Below are positions 46,109 through 58,315 of a DNA stretch of 64,000 nt, piece after piece. This DNA is from Thozetella sp. PMI_491 (Eukaryota; Ascomycota; Sordariomycetes; Chaetosphaeriales; Chaetosphaeriaceae). Location of the stretch: the NCBI GenBank assembly GCA_021432635.1, contig MU270101.1:1-64000 (forward strand). Direction: 5' to 3'. The position numbers were made by a program, and so were the translations under genes. Each line of letters begins with the position of its first letter. The stretch's first letter is position 1. Below the pieces are notes generated by a model. It was not told the origin of the DNA and did not search any database. It saw only the letters and a program-made list of their open reading frames with translations.

Positions 46109-48101
46109 TTAACCAGACGATACCTCAGCGTTGCTCTTGGGGCTGGCTTGTTCGCTCGGATTCTGCACATCCAACTTAGCCCATCCCATCAAGACCCCAG
46201 CGACGAGGCAAAGAGCTCCTGATGCTCCAACCAAGTAGAAGAGCTTTGCCATCTCCTTTGTGATCACGGCCACAGCTATATCGACCACGCGCGGATCGCC
46301 CTCTGTCCACAGCGGCGATGCAACGCCGGCCAACGCCTCCCTTACCTTGGTCTCGTCCAGACCAAACGGCCGAAGCGCATCCTGGAGCTCTGCAAATCCT
46401 TGATTCTGGAATATACATCCAGCGATCCCCAGAGAAATTGGTATAGATGCTACCTGCGCCATGTTGACCAGGGCTACGCCGTGAAACCTTTCGTGGGCAG
46501 GCAGAACCGCATTGGAGATGGCTACTCCCTGGAGCCACGCCAATCCAAGCCCAAATCCCATGATGGCCTCGTATCCCATGACTCTAGACTCGCTCGTCTC
46601 GGCGTCTATGGTGGATATCAACATGCCACCGACGAGGAAGAGTACGCCGGCTAAGACGTAGAAGGCGGCGTACCGCCTGACGACCCGCAGTAGACCGCCT
46701 GCGAGGAGGGCCGTTACGACGAAGACGCAAATAAAAGGGAACAAATGTACTGCTGTGTCGATTGGGCCATATCCCCGCGCGAATGCGAAAAATAGTGGGA
46801 GGTAGTACAACGTGATGCTGTAAGCGGAGCCGGACGCGCAAGTGGCCAAAGCGACCAGGCCGAGGGGTCGGTGAGTAAGCAAATGGAACGGGAAAATTCG
46901 ATTCATAGGCGAGGTGAAAAGTGAGAACCGCTGCTGTGCGAAGTAGGAAACTAGGACAAGGATCCAAATGACCCATATCGCGATGGTGGAACCAGAGTTC
47001 CACGCCCACAGAGTCCCCGATGAAGTAAGAGCAAGGATGAGGAGGGTGATTTGTGCGACATGTAGCACGAAGCCGACGAAATCAATAGCGAAGAGACTGT
47101 CTCGGACTGTCTCGCTGCGGGGAGCTGTGTAAGGTGGGTAGATGAGGAAGTTGCCAACTAGGAGAACGGCGGCCACGGGCAGGTTGATGTACATTGACTG
47201 TTTGGCTTCTGTTAGAAATCGTGTGGGGTATGAGACGACAAGTTCTAAAGACTTACCCATCGCCATGTAGCGTGTGGGTTTTGGGCGAAGGAACCTCCGA
47301 TGATGGGGCCTAAAATCAGTCCTATTCCCCAACTCATGCCGATCATTCCGATCACACGCGGCGACTCGTGTGGTCTTGCAAATGCAGAGACGTAGGCTAG
47401 CGTCCTGGCCAAACACCATTATCAGGCACAAACCTTAGCTAGCACAACAGAGAGAACTTACAGCTGATATACCCCCGACTGGCCTATCCCGGCGATGACT
47501 CTACCGGCTATGATGGTGGCCATGTTGTTCCCAGCGGCAGCCATGGTAGCACCAGCTACGAATATGACTAGTGATACCGTAGTTAAATATTGTAAATTAA
47601 AGATGTAAGACAGCCTGTTATACAACGGGGTCGCGGCACAGCTCCCCATGGTAAAGGCCAGGCCGACCCAGGGGAGGAGTTCGACGTGCCCCATCGCTTC
47701 GTAGATGGAAGATTGCGTATTCGCTGCATTGCTAACATCGTAACCTGCCCGATAAAAATTAGAACACTTCTGTCGGGAGACTTCGATAAGGGGAGCGGGT
47801 AAGGCTCTGCTGACGAACCGTAGGTCATGGCCAGCAAGGATATCAGTGGTAGCATCGCCTTGAACTTCCAAGGTGCGAGGCTATCTCGGGGGTGGAGCGG
47901 TTCTGTTGACGGCATATCGATGTCCGTCTTTTCGATCGCATCTGCAGATTGCAGTTGCTGGGAAATCTGGTGCGGCCATGGCTCGGCACCTTGAGGTTGT
48001 ACTTGCTGAGTGTTCTCTTGTTGCCCCTGGTAGTAGTTCTGTCCTGCATCCCAGCCACCGGCTGTTGGCGCCGTGCCTTCCATCGTATTTCGGAGGGACA
48101 T
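46109..48101 (-). CDS. MFS transporter, DHA2-like (about 14 helices)
   Basis: A drug/metabolite exporter type. Exon 1 from 48101 (MSLRNTMEGTAPTAGG) has a Gln-rich N-terminus and enters the first helix (FKAMLPLISLLAMTYG). The next exon carries SSIYEAMGHVELLPWVGLAFTMGSCAATPLYNRLSYIFN and the motif-C-like AGRVIAGIGQSGVYQL. After short introns come SPRVIGMIGMSWGIGLILGPIIGG, YINLPVAAVLL and further helices to the end at 46109. The frame changes around 47800-47830, where I cannot find a clean intron. It could be a small splice event or a frameshift. The N-terminus is therefore less sure than the rest. The gene lies between the GMC gene and the NLR region; the substrate is unknown. Confidence 0.7.
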
Positions 48102-49264
48102 TCGAGAGAAATTAGTGTAAACTCCAAACAATGCATGCACACGAAAAGGAAACATAGAATGATAGGTGATACCTAGAGAGACATTTTCCTCGGGGACAAC
48201 CTAGGTATATATTTACCAGGCGGAACCGGCTGGAAATTCGACAGCCACATGCCCTTTTGGGCCTTATAAACGACTCAACAAGTTCCTGTGGTATAACCCG
48301 TCAGTTTCCAACCGTTAGGACTGACCAACCGTACCTGTTTTGTCGGTCGCCCTACCGGCCTTTCGGCAAAGGGGTGGGGCTGCGCTTATGGGGTAAAGAG
48401 TGAACAAATACCTAGACGTTGCCTATTTGGGCGTAAAGACAAATTAGACGAGACAGGGGTCGTTCTATAAGGCGGCCACCCCCACCAAGCTGAGTGCCGC
48501 ATTCTTATTCATATTACGGAACTTGCGACCTCATAGGGTGTGTAATGTGATCTTGGCGAATGGCCCTTCTCTTGGAGCGGCGCCTAGCTGTAAGCCCAAG
48601 TGAAAAGTTGTCGAGCTGCACTCCACTACTAATCTACAGAGATTGACTTCTCTCGACGATTCAACTCGTAACCCGGCGAGCCGCTACAAGCCAAGCGTGC
48701 CCCTGAGCCCACTGCCTGCAAGTCGGTCCAAGTCATTGGGTAAGCTCCATCGGGCCCATCTGGGCAATCTGACACACTTCATGCAGCCTTGCCTGAGGTG
48801 GTTGTACTCGTTTATTCTGGGTGGATCACTCGAACTAGAGAACATTACTTCTACTCTCATGTGCGAAATTAGCGTCCTCTCGAACTCTTTTTAAAACTAA
48901 AACCGCATCCTAGGCAGTACTAAAAGGTACTTATGAGTACAGGCCGCCTCCAAAAGTAGCTTCTATTTAGGCCAGTAGATCCGGCTAGCGCCACCTATCT
49001 ACGTACTGGAAGAGTAGCGCCAAGTACGCAGGGCTGAATAAGTCATGGCACAGTGCCTTCAAAACTAGGCTACATGACTTTCATGACCCCACCTAATCTT
49101 TCCCCTTTTAGTCTAGCTTAATAACTTAGCTATAGGGAGTTCTAGAATGCTCGAGGTTGAGTTGGAAGGAAAACAGTGCTATAAATTGGCGCGTCCTCCC
49201 ATACCTTTCCTGTGGCACGCTATGAGAGAAGGAATAGAGAAGAACCTTGAGAAATTGACTGGCT
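48102..49264. other. Intergenic, no supported gene
   Basis: Over 1.1 kb between the MFS start and the NLR 3' end. Frames such as 48643-48894 show no domain. The part near 48900-49150 is AT-richer and may be old decayed sequence. Confidence 0.4.
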
Positions 49265-50002
49265 CTATCTATAAAGGTTAGTAAATCTTAGAATCAACAC
49301 ACGCCCAGAGGAATAGCCTAAGGCTATATTCTCCCCTGAAATACCCGATCTCAGTGGTCTATAATCCAAGGGAAGCCATAGCAGACCCTGTCCTCGGTAT
49401 ATAACCCAGGTTTTATCTTGACTTAACCCATATCCCACGGCCTGTGGTAAGACACTTTGAAGTTTAGTATCGGTGTCTAAAGAGCAAGATATTATAGTGG
49501 AGCCTAAATCAAAAGTACCAAAACGGGTATGGAGAAAGCAAGGTTCAGAGATATCAAACTTGAGGAAGGTAGTATAACCGATTTCAAGCGTCGTGCACTG
49601 GCCGGTCGTGGGATCCCAGATCTTGACGGTCCGGTCGTCGGACCCGGACGCGAGCCGGCCGTCGCTTGACCACGCGATCGACCTGACCCAGCCGCTATGG
49701 CCCTCGAGCGTTGTCAGGCAAGCACTCTATTCACTATTTATATGTGGTTTCGTGATTAGCCACTGCGGCTCTTCCCCTTAGAATTGTCTTCGAATTAGGC
49801 TTTAGGTAGGACTAAAAATAAGGGCTAAAGTATAAATTTGAAGTGGATTGCTCTCTATCACCCCTCTGTGGTATTGGAGAAATCGTCGCCCATCTCGGAT
49901 CAGGCCCGCGAGTTGAGAGGTATGTTCCTAAGATATTTAGTCTTGTTTAAGATACTTACGAGTCTGTCTTACCTGGATTAAACGTTTAAGTTTTATCATT
50001 GA
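49265..50002 (-). pseudogene. Decayed 3' end of the NLR gene: linker, one WD40 repeat, C-terminal cap
   Basis: Downstream of the NACHT frame the family continues but with in-frame stops. SMIKLKRLIQ runs to an intron-like GTAAGA-CTTAG stretch. Next comes LIRDGRRFLQYHRGVIE...NPLQIYTLALIFSPT, the usual NACHT-WD40 linker. One complete WD40 repeat follows (LEGHSGWVRSIAWSSDGRL, ASGSDDRTVKIWDPTTGQC). The family's C-terminal cap (AVGYGLSQDKTWVIYRG, LLWLPLDYRP, IALGYSSGRVLILRF) ends at 49265. Four in-frame stops (one just before the linker, three between linker and repeat) are TAA or TAG where CAA or CAG would fit. NLRs of this class normally carry many near-identical WD40 repeats, so only one remains. 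The WD40 and cap regions themselves are open. Confidence 0.75.
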
Positions 50003-52772
50003 CTAAGCGCTATGTGAGATACTCTTTAGAAGGCTGAGGGCCTCAAGCCAGTATAGAAATTTCGCGTAGAGCAACTTGTCGATCGCGCCATCGTCCTGGA
50101 GGTTCTTTTTTATATTTTCGCTCCCGCTCTCGTGAAGGTGATCAATCCAGTAGACGCACGAATATCCTACGGTCGCTAGTGGATCTTTGTCTGGCTGCTC
50201 TGGGTCTGGCTCTTTGACTTGCTCAATGGGAAATCCAGGAGCTTTTAGAGTGTAAATATCGCGGCGCAGTACCGACATGGCCTGTAGGGATCGCGAGAAG
50301 ACGTTGTGGTGTATCTCTTCTATACCGGAAGGAAAGATATCGTTAGATGCCTCTGCGATCAGGAAGTCCTTGGCCGATTGATGAATGAAGTAAATAGTGT
50401 TGTCACGACAGGTGAGAAACGACCCACAGAGCCCGATAGCCTCTGTCCACGATTCGAGATTATCGGGTATACCATAGGGAAGAGAGACAAAAGATTTAAG
50501 CTCCTCCAGAGTAACAGGGCGATACACACTTGCCATCAGAGCAAGTATCTGCTTGCAGAACTCCGAAGGATATATTTGTTGAATCATCCGCTCATAAAGA
50601 GAATCGAGTCCGGGTGGGAAGTCTTGGAGACGCGTGAGGGTGTCCAGTAGTGGAATCTTGTGCAGATTCTGACAGACCAAGGCCACCCAGAGGAAGGTTC
50701 CATTCGCATTGGAGGAGAGGTGGTGCTGAACGGCGTTTTGTATCTCGGCACTATACTTCTTCTGTTGCGCGAGTTGAAGCACTTTGTGTCGGATGTAGGT
50801 GTCTACAGCAGCAGACACAGATTCTGCATTCAGCTCCAGGGACAACGTCTGCCCGGTAAGATAGAGTTTCTCCTCAATTTGTGGCAAATTGCGACTGGAA
50901 ATGACCCACTTAACGCGAGGCGAGTTCGTCCGGATAATCAAATCGAGAAGTGGCGGCAGCTCAGTTACACATTCGTCAAGCGCGTCGACAATCAACCAGG
51001 TGTTCTGCAGGCCTGGGTCCTGCAAGATATTTTTCAAGATGCCAGATAAGGCAAAGCAGGCATTTTTATCCTCGAAAAGAGCCTTCTCTGCATGGTTATA
51101 CTTTTCCTGAATGTGGGAGACGAGTGACGGCTGCTGTTCGACTAGCAGGTAGATCAAGCCTCGCAAGACAGCCGTGGCGCTGTTTATACGCGAGTCGGTC
51201 GCCTGGCAGAAGAAGTAGGATAGCAGCGTGCTGGCTTCCGGGGTGGCCAGTTTCGTCGTCAAGCGTAGCTGGTCTACAATTCCGCAGAGCAGCATAGTCT
51301 TGCCTTTGCCGGGCTCGCCCTTGATCCAAAGCATCCGGGTGTTCTCGTCGTCACGCCATCGTCGGAAGTCAGGGTTGTTAAAGATCCAGCGGTATGAGTC
51401 TTCCAACAAACCACCCTTGGTATGCTCGATACGTGACTTGTCGTCGCGGGGATCCGTCACTCGGAGATCCCTGATACATTGTTCAGCACGGGGATCGCGG
51501 CGACCATTCTTGTTCTCATCACCTAGAGGAACTTGTCAGGGCGACCAATACAGCCAGATAACATCGATAATAGAGCTAGCGACAGTCTACATACACTGTA
51601 TCCGGCTAGAGACTAAGTCTGGGCCCTCCTCGACCATCTTACGTATAGCGGATCGAACGTGGCGGAAGGCCTGTTCTTCTGGGTCGCTGAAGGTCTGGAT
51701 ATTAAAGTGGTTGCGGGGCAATGCGTATTTGTCTGCCTTCTCTGATATATCGAGGCTTCCCGAAGTCTCGTCCACGAGGATGGTCGGCGGTATTCTCTAG
51801 CGGGTCACTATATCAGCAGAGCGAAAAGGTAGAAGATAGCATCTTATATTACCTTGCCGAGATCATTCCCTAGGATAGGGCTAAAATCGCTTGCCTTCTG
51901 TTCGTAAAAGCATGCTATCCTTGGCATCTGGTTCTTTCGGGCGATACGAAGGTACATATCTACCGTGTCCATCAACGGTTCTCCTCCTCTCTCAAGGATC
52001 GCTAAGTTCTCCTCGTATATAGAAATCCCCTTGAAGCGTGAGTAGGCTCCCCACAGAATCGCCCCCTGTGGGAGCGAGCCATGGATGCCTCGGAAGGGCG
52101 TGCTGAGGAAGATGAGGCCGACTGTGGACTTGTAGATGCCGGGCCATTGGTCTCGCTCTATATAGGCGTCTGTTAGTATCTGCGGGCGTTAGTCTGATAT
52201 ACTAGCAAACAACGGCAATTTATACCTTCAGAAGCACGAGGCCGCCAAAACTGTGACCTATAAGAATAAGTGGTCGGTTCTTGTCCTTCTTGGGTCATAT
52301 CTCAGTACCGGGTCCGGGAAGCTACGGTCAGGTATTCCTAAGTAGACTGACCTCTCTATATTCGTTCAAGTCGAGGAGGAAGGATTGGCTGATTGAAGAT
52401 GCCTTCGTCTTTATGGCGTCTTCTCCAAACCATTGCGAACTGTAGCCGTATCGCATGATGCGGGCGCGAGGTACTTCTTTGGGTAGAAATCCGTCATCCA
52501 TTAGCCAGTTGACCCGACGGTCGTCGCTGTCGGCCTTGCACCAAGTATCATCGGGATGCGCCCCCATTCCGTGCATGGCGACGATGCTGCAGCGCGTTAG
52601 TGAGTTGATTTAGAGTAAGATAGACTGCATACTCCACCGGGCCAGCAGCTTCCGGGTGCGGAGTGCCGTCCGTGCCGTCGTACAGCACCCGAAGTCCTAG
52701 GTCTTCGTCGCGAATGGGTCGCGTCTTCTCCGTCAGTGGTTGTCCGGAGCCGATCTGTAGGGAACTTACCAT
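50003..52772 (-). CDS. NLR-like protein: SesB-type hydrolase plus NACHT domain
   Basis: A STAND NTPase with an alpha/beta-hydrolase effector domain. Exon 1 (from 52772, MVSSLQIGSGQPL) gives LGLRVLYDGTDG. An intron (52574-52632 or so) leads to DIVAMHGMGAHPDDTWC and MRYGYSSQWFGEDA. A further exon has PLILIGHSFGGLVLLK, the GxSxG nucleophile elbow. Then come STVGLIFLSTPFRG and MPRIACFYEQ. After VDETSGSLDISEKADK and NHFNIQTFSDP (the domain end), CIRDLRVTDPRDDKSRIE opens the NACHT module. It has Walker A GEPGKGKT, Walker B WLIVDALDEC, sensor WVISSRNLP and the FLWVALVCQNL helix. A stop follows at 50003. Such proteins work in fungal allorecognition and immunity-like cell death. The ATG at 52772 may not be the true start; the frame stays open farther upstream. 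Confidence 0.78.
52416..52459 (-). repeat. Copy 1 of a 44-bp perfect inverted match in the SesB domain
   Basis: Read on the minus strand, this block is identical over 44 bases to 53846-53889 on the plus strand. It codes the IMRYGYSSQWFGEDA part of the SesB-type domain. Confidence 0.85.
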
Positions 52773-53571
52773 GCTGGATGCGTATGCGGCCCTACCTTGG
52801 GTTGTCTGGAAGGAGGTGGCGGGAAAACTCTGCGATGGGGGAAGATGCTGGGGAGTTGACTTTACCCCCAGGAGAAGGCTAGACAATTGCATTTTCGACA
52901 ACCAACCAGGGGGCCGCTTGTTGGAGCAAGTAGAGGGGAACTGCCGAAAATCCATCTCTGCCCGACGCGCCGCAACGCGAGCAGTGCCGCGTTCCATCCT
53001 AGCTTCGTGACATGGACGACCATAGCACGAAGGTGGATCAAGGAAGATACGTAGAAGAGAATGTGTGCTGTTGGTGCCACTGTAAACTTGCACTGACAGC
53101 ACCTAATAGACCCATCTCACCTTGATTCCTCTAGATTGGTCCACACGATCTCACCCTTCGTCGCAGGTACCTTCTCGCAGAGCCGCGTCGGTCTTCGCGC
53201 CGTACCCTTGGCATGATCCAGCTCGATTCGCCCTCTACTCTTCAGCCCTCTATAAAGCCTGGTGCGAGGCAGTTTTCGGTTGGGCGAGTCGTCCCGCATG
53301 CTGTATGCTGCCATCTCCCACCCTCCCGCATGGCTATAGCAGCTGGGCGTCGATCAGGCAGAACTGCATTCGGCAATGCCTATTGGCTGCATAAAAGTGC
53401 AGTTGCACAGCCTGCTCCCCGCGAGATATACTGGCGTTTCCTGGATTTTAGTGGAATGTCTCCCGACGCAAAGCGAACCCCCGCCTGTAGCCACTACAAA
53501 CAGTGTTGCAAGTATCTAGAATAGTCAGTTCTATATATATTGGCTCTGTGTAGTAACTGACCGAGGATCAG
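52773..53571. other. Region between the divergent SesB-type copies
   Basis: Open frames on both strands reach into this stretch, but no domain was recognised. It holds the 5' flank of both copies and may act as a shared promoter. The true NLR start could lie here (an ATG at 52892 in the same frame is one option). Confidence 0.4.
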
Positions 53572-54547
53572 GTACAACCCATCACAGACGCAGATCTGGG
53601 CCTTCGGGTGCTGTATGATGGGACCGATGGTAATACGAAGCTGGAAGCCGATGGTATTGTCGAGTAAGGAATCCGTGCTGCAGAGATGCCAACCGCTGAC
53701 CGAACCCCGCATCGTTGCCGTGTATAGGATAGGTACACATCCTGACGACACGTGGTGTAGAAAGATAAACGGCGATGACGGCCCAGTGTATACCAACTGG
53801 CTGGAAGACAAGTGCTTTCTCTGGGCTGTGGCACCTCGTGCCTATATCATGCGATACGGCTACAGTTCGCAATGGTTTGGAGAAGACGCTGTAAAGACGA
53901 AGGCATCTTCTATCAGCCAATCCTTCCTCTCTGACTTCCATAAATATAGAGAGGTTAGTCTTTACTTTCTATAGCTAGACTGTATCTACTGACGCTAGAT
54001 ATTTACAGGAGGACCAGAACCAACCCCTTATTTTCATCGGCCACAGCTTCGGTAGCCTCGTGATTCTCAGGGTGTGTATTACAGATCTTCTAATATCACA
54101 TGGCACTAACATATAGAGGTACTCGTGGACGCCCACACGGAGCGGAAGCGTTGGCCTAGCGTCTACGACTCTACAGTCGGCCTGGTCTTCCGAGGCACCC
54201 CTTTCCGAGGCACCCACGACTCGCTCTCTCAGGGGCAAATCCTCGCACGCGCCCACGCACACTTTACCAGTCCCGTGCATGGAATGAACCTTGAAATCCT
54301 CCGGACTGGAGCAGAGTCACTTATGGATCTGGTCGACACGTTTCTTCGCATTATCCGACAGAGCCAGAGCACAATGCCGAGGATAGCATGCTTCTACAAA
54401 CAGATAGCAAGTAACATTAGCCGTATTCTAAGGAATAGCTGCGGAAACGTATGGTCACGGGACTGGCCTAATTCTAACAATAGGTTGGAATCGGCAAAAC
54501 GTATATCCAGAGGCCAGACTCATCACGCTAAAGTACTGCGTGCGTGA
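53572..54547 (+). pseudogene. Stand-alone SesB-type hydrolase relic, inverted paralogue of the NLR N-terminus
   Basis: The same blocks as in the NLR are visible in the same order: ADLGLRVLYDGTDG, then IVAVYRIGTHPDDTWC, MRYGYSSQWFGEDA, PLIFIGHSFGSLVILR (nucleophile elbow), STVGLVFRGTPFRG and MPRIACFYKQ. The frame changes between blocks. Some changes look like introns at the same sites as in the NLR (for example after KYRE). Others lack a clean acceptor, such as before IVAVYRIG. No NACHT or WD40 part follows; the last frame ends at 54547. The expected Met-His-Gly near the oxyanion loop is Tyr-Arg-Ile. It may be dead or a poorly modelled small gene. It lies head to head with the NLR about 0.8 kb away. 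Confidence 0.65.
53846..53889 (+). repeat. Copy 2 of the 44-bp perfect inverted match
   Basis: The partner of 52416-52459. Identity stays high for about 80 bases past the block (to about 53970) and falls clearly on the other side, where the two domains differ far more. Confidence 0.85.
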
Positions 54548-54879
54548 AACTAGCAATATGCACTGTAGTGAGGCCATGTGAGTCATGAAAATATTTGAAA
54601 GAGTTTAGGTTCAGAGGACGCCAATTTCGCACATGAGAGTAGTAGAGCCCTCCTCTTTCGTGTCCCAGAAGGAATACATCGATAGGTGCAGCAAAGCCGA
54701 CGTCACCAGCTGCTTATGAAATTTATGATCAAGTATCTTCTAGAATGCGCCAGCAAACCGAGCTCTTAGAAGCTCAGCACAGTTACGCCGGGAAAAAGGA
54801 TCCATCCTATTGTATACTGTCGCAATTTTGCGTAGGGCCGTAGGCTCATCCCTCATCAGGCGCTAGTGGCCACATCAAG
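54548..54879. other. Short gap between SesB relic and P450
   Basis: No gene was seen in these 330 bases. They contain the 3' ends of both convergent neighbours. Confidence 0.4.
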
Positions 54880-56665
54880 TCACTCTTTTGGGTTGGGTAA
54901 GCCGAATTGTTTCGGTGCAACCCCGGCTTCTTCCCGTACGACAGGGATTAGCCTCACTTTCAGCGCTCCTTTCACCCACAGCAGGTGAGCGTCCTGGTCC
55001 ATCCAATTCTCGCTCTCAGGCATGAGCTCGAGGTCAAAATTCCAGAGAACCCGAGCCAGAATGAGCCTCATTTCGGCATACGCAAGGCTGTCCCCTCAGA
55101 CTTAGTAACCACCCTAAGCTAGAAATACGCGTCGTGGGCATGACTCACTTTCTTCCAATGCAGTCTCGCGGACCAACAGAGAAGGGATTAAATACATCTC
55201 TTTTATCCTGGGCATACTGAGGCACCCCAAGCCAACGTTCGGGGTCGAACCGTTCCGGGTCTACCCAGTTTTGCGCGCATCGGTATGCAGCGTAATGGGG
55301 TATCGATACGGAAGTCTGAATAACCCCTTCGTTAGCAAGCTAAGGTCAGCACAGGAGGGGCTTACGCGGCTACATTTGCGGGTATCCAATAACCCTCGAT
55401 CGTATCTCCACCTTCAGGGACGAACCGAGGCAACCCGATGGGTGCGGGAGGGTCTTCGACCATAAACGCGCTCTATTAGCTTGTGTTTCTACCCCATTGG
55501 GTCAATGAAGCAATTTTCTTACACACGCGGAAACTTTCACTAAAGGTCGCTAGCATGTAGTCTAGGTTGTTGACGCTTGTCAGTGTGATCTCTTCCTCCG
55601 AAGCAAAGGCGGCGCGGATCTCCTCGACCAACTTCTTGTAGACATCGGGATTCTTCAGAATGTTGAATGTAGTCCCACTGAGCTGTGTAGCCGTGGTTTC
55701 GCTGCCGGCGAGGATCAGGGTGTTCGAGATTTCAATGATTTCTTGGATGCTCATCCCCTTCTCATCGTTATGCCGGAGGATGTAGTGCAGAAAGTCATGA
55801 CGCGTGGCATTCTCGTTCTGTATTCTCTCCATCGCTGCCATCTCACTCAACTTGCGGTGCTCGAGTAAGTTTCGCCTTAGTTTCTTAGGCACCAAGCGGG
55901 TGATAATGGGCTGAAGAATCCAGACTCGCTTCCCTAGTAGAGTGTAGGTTGTATGTCGAACAGAGTCAAAGATGATACCGACCCAGGGATGGTATTTGCT
56001 GTTTTCGAGGCAGCCGAATGGCCGACCGAAAGCTAGGTCGCCGATCAGATCAAAGGTTGCGTAGTTGTACCAGCGAACAATGTCCACAATTTCGCCTTGT
56101 TGCGCGAAAAGCGAGAACTTAGTTACAAGCAAATCGATGTAATGCTTCATGATGTCTTCCTGATTCCGCAATGCCTTTTCGGAGAACGCATGTGCCAGAA
56201 GCCGACGCATCCGTCTGTGGTTCTCGGGGTCGGCGTTGGCGATAGTGGGAATTTTCGCCTGAGCACGGAGTATGTGATGATCCTTTTTATAGACTTTGTC
56301 GTCCTGACTTTTATGAGCAAAGACTTTCTGCCACGCCCCGGGTGCGATGAACGAAACATCGGTTGGGCCAAATCTCACGACTGGCCCGTAGCGGTCGTGA
56401 AGAAGCTTCAAAGCTTGCGGCCATCTCCCACTCCATGTATGGTAGAGATACGGAAATTGAGAGAAACCGTAGATTCTTGGACCAGGGACCTTAGCTAATG
56501 GATGAAGATAAGCATTGTATACTGAATTCACAACCCAGGAAATGATCAGCTATAGCGGGCAGGTCAGTACTCCTTGAGCCGCATTGTTACCAAATGTGAG
56601 TTTCGTCTGCGTACCGAGAATAGCACAGCGCAGACTGAGCCGAAGGCCAGTAATAGCACTTCCAT
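54880..56665 (-). CDS. Cytochrome P450 monooxygenase
   Basis: A haem monooxygenase anchored in the endoplasmic reticulum. A small first exon starts at 56665 (MEVLLLAFGSVCAVLFS). A 66-base intron (GTACGC to CTATAG) joins it in frame to LIISWVVNSVYNAYLHPLA and KVPGPRIYG, giving a normal N-terminal anchor plus Pro-rich hinge. Later marks are ETTATQLSG on the I-helix (the usual A/G-G-x-D/E-T-T is AGSETTA), ESFR as the E-x-x-R, IGLPRFVPEGGD, DPERFDPERW, and FSVGPRDCIGRK as the haem loop with its Cys ligand. Introns separate the E-x-x-R exon, the PERF exon and the last exon (LAYAEMRLILARVLW). The total is about 500 residues, complete. Neighbours give no substrate hint; the P450 lies beyond the NLR pair. 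Confidence 0.85.
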
Positions 56666-58282
56666 CTCGAGGATTCGGTTTCAATGGAACCAGTGAGTGG
56701 TGGTAGAAGACAACAATAAAGTAGAACTCGGCGGCCGAAGACTGGCGAAACCAGTTCAGGGCTTGTTGAGTCAATCGTGCGAGACACGGGGGGTTAGCAA
56801 ACAGCCGAGATACGGGTGATAGCAAACAGCCGAGCCAGCGTGCTTCCGTGATAAGATAAGTGATATGCCCTATCAGCAACGACGAAATGTAGGACAAAAC
56901 TCAGGTAGACGAACCAACGTCAAGATCACGACACCCAAAGCGTAGGGTTACTTCACAGTCACATGCAGAGCTCATCTTAGGTTGGCTCTTAAGAATAATG
57001 CATGATGATGATTGGTTGAAGGACCAACGATACAGTGAACGAGATGCTGTATCTTGCGTCAGGGGTGGGAATTTTTCTTGGCACGGCCATCTTCACGTCG
57101 CAGTGCAGTTTGGCCAGGGTGCGGCCCGGAAAGTTACGAGGATGGTGCCGTGGGATGGCACCAACTAGAATGAGATGATACCGCCACATTTACGGTAGCC
57201 TTTGGAATACAAACCAGACTCATCGGTCCCCTCTTTGCCTCGATAGCTTCCTGTCAGCAGAGTCAATGCCATTTACTACGTCCTTGATGAAGGGATTGAT
57301 CATCTGTCGCAATTCATTCTAGATGGCGTATCTTCTTAATTCGCTCATCTGCACCTCGGCCCTGATTACGAGAACGAGTCCCGCTTTCTCAAAAGTGCTA
57401 GGCTTTGGCCCTCCCTTTCCAATTCGAGCTGAACTTGAGTAACTGGTTAGGAGAGCAACTAATATGAGCTCCTTGAAAAGGGTTGAGAGAGAAAATGATA
57501 TATGATAGGGGAAGCGGGGCCGTTAGACCTAGGATGGAGCGTTTCCTACATTTCCCCTTCAGTTTTTTTTTATAATTATTAACAGGTATGCACAACTATC
57601 CTTACCAAACACTACAGTGAAATTATTAATCTGACGCCGTGATGCTATAGAGCTCCGTATACGTTAGCGGAACTGCTACAAATGGCATCAGATGTCTTGA
57701 AGCCTAGAAACCTAAGCACAGCCCCATCGGTCCGAGCATAAACTCCTACTAGGACCTGGTAGACCTCTTCATGCCATCATAGCAACCTAACAGATGGGAA
57801 GAACAACTTTGTGTTAGTAAATGTTTAGATTAACTTAGCCTAGTTAATAATCCTCAAGGATACTAGCAATGGTGCGATAAGACTTACAACGGCCTACTGA
57901 GGTAACTAGGTAAGTGCCTGCTGCCAAGATCCATCCTCCACTTCTCGACACCTGCAGTTATGTACTTTTTCGAAGCTAGCCTGAGTTAGCGGCCGCGCTG
58001 TTGCATCTCCTTTGACCATCATACCCGTCTCGGTCCTGGTGCGGAAGATCACTTTCAGAATGCGAGGGGGAGGATTGGAGCAAGAGTAACAGAAACGTAT
58101 AGAAATTGTGGCTGTGAGAGGTTAACTCTGCATTTGAGTCCGTAATCCAGGAGAGCTTGGAGCAGGATATTATTATATATATAGAGTGTTCTCTCATTAA
58201 ACACCTAGTCCTGATCGATGTCTCTGCACCCCTCATATCCCTTTCCTTCGCTAATCTGTCATTCAGCCTTAGTTAACCCCCT

Positions 58283-58283
<1 letters not shown>
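56666..58283. other. Intergenic, no supported gene
   Basis: About 1.6 kb with no domain-bearing frame. T/A-rich stretches include a TATATATA run near 58171, upstream of the small secreted gene. A pyrimidine-rich stretch precedes the gap. Confidence 0.4.
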
Positions 58284-58315
<32 letters not shown>

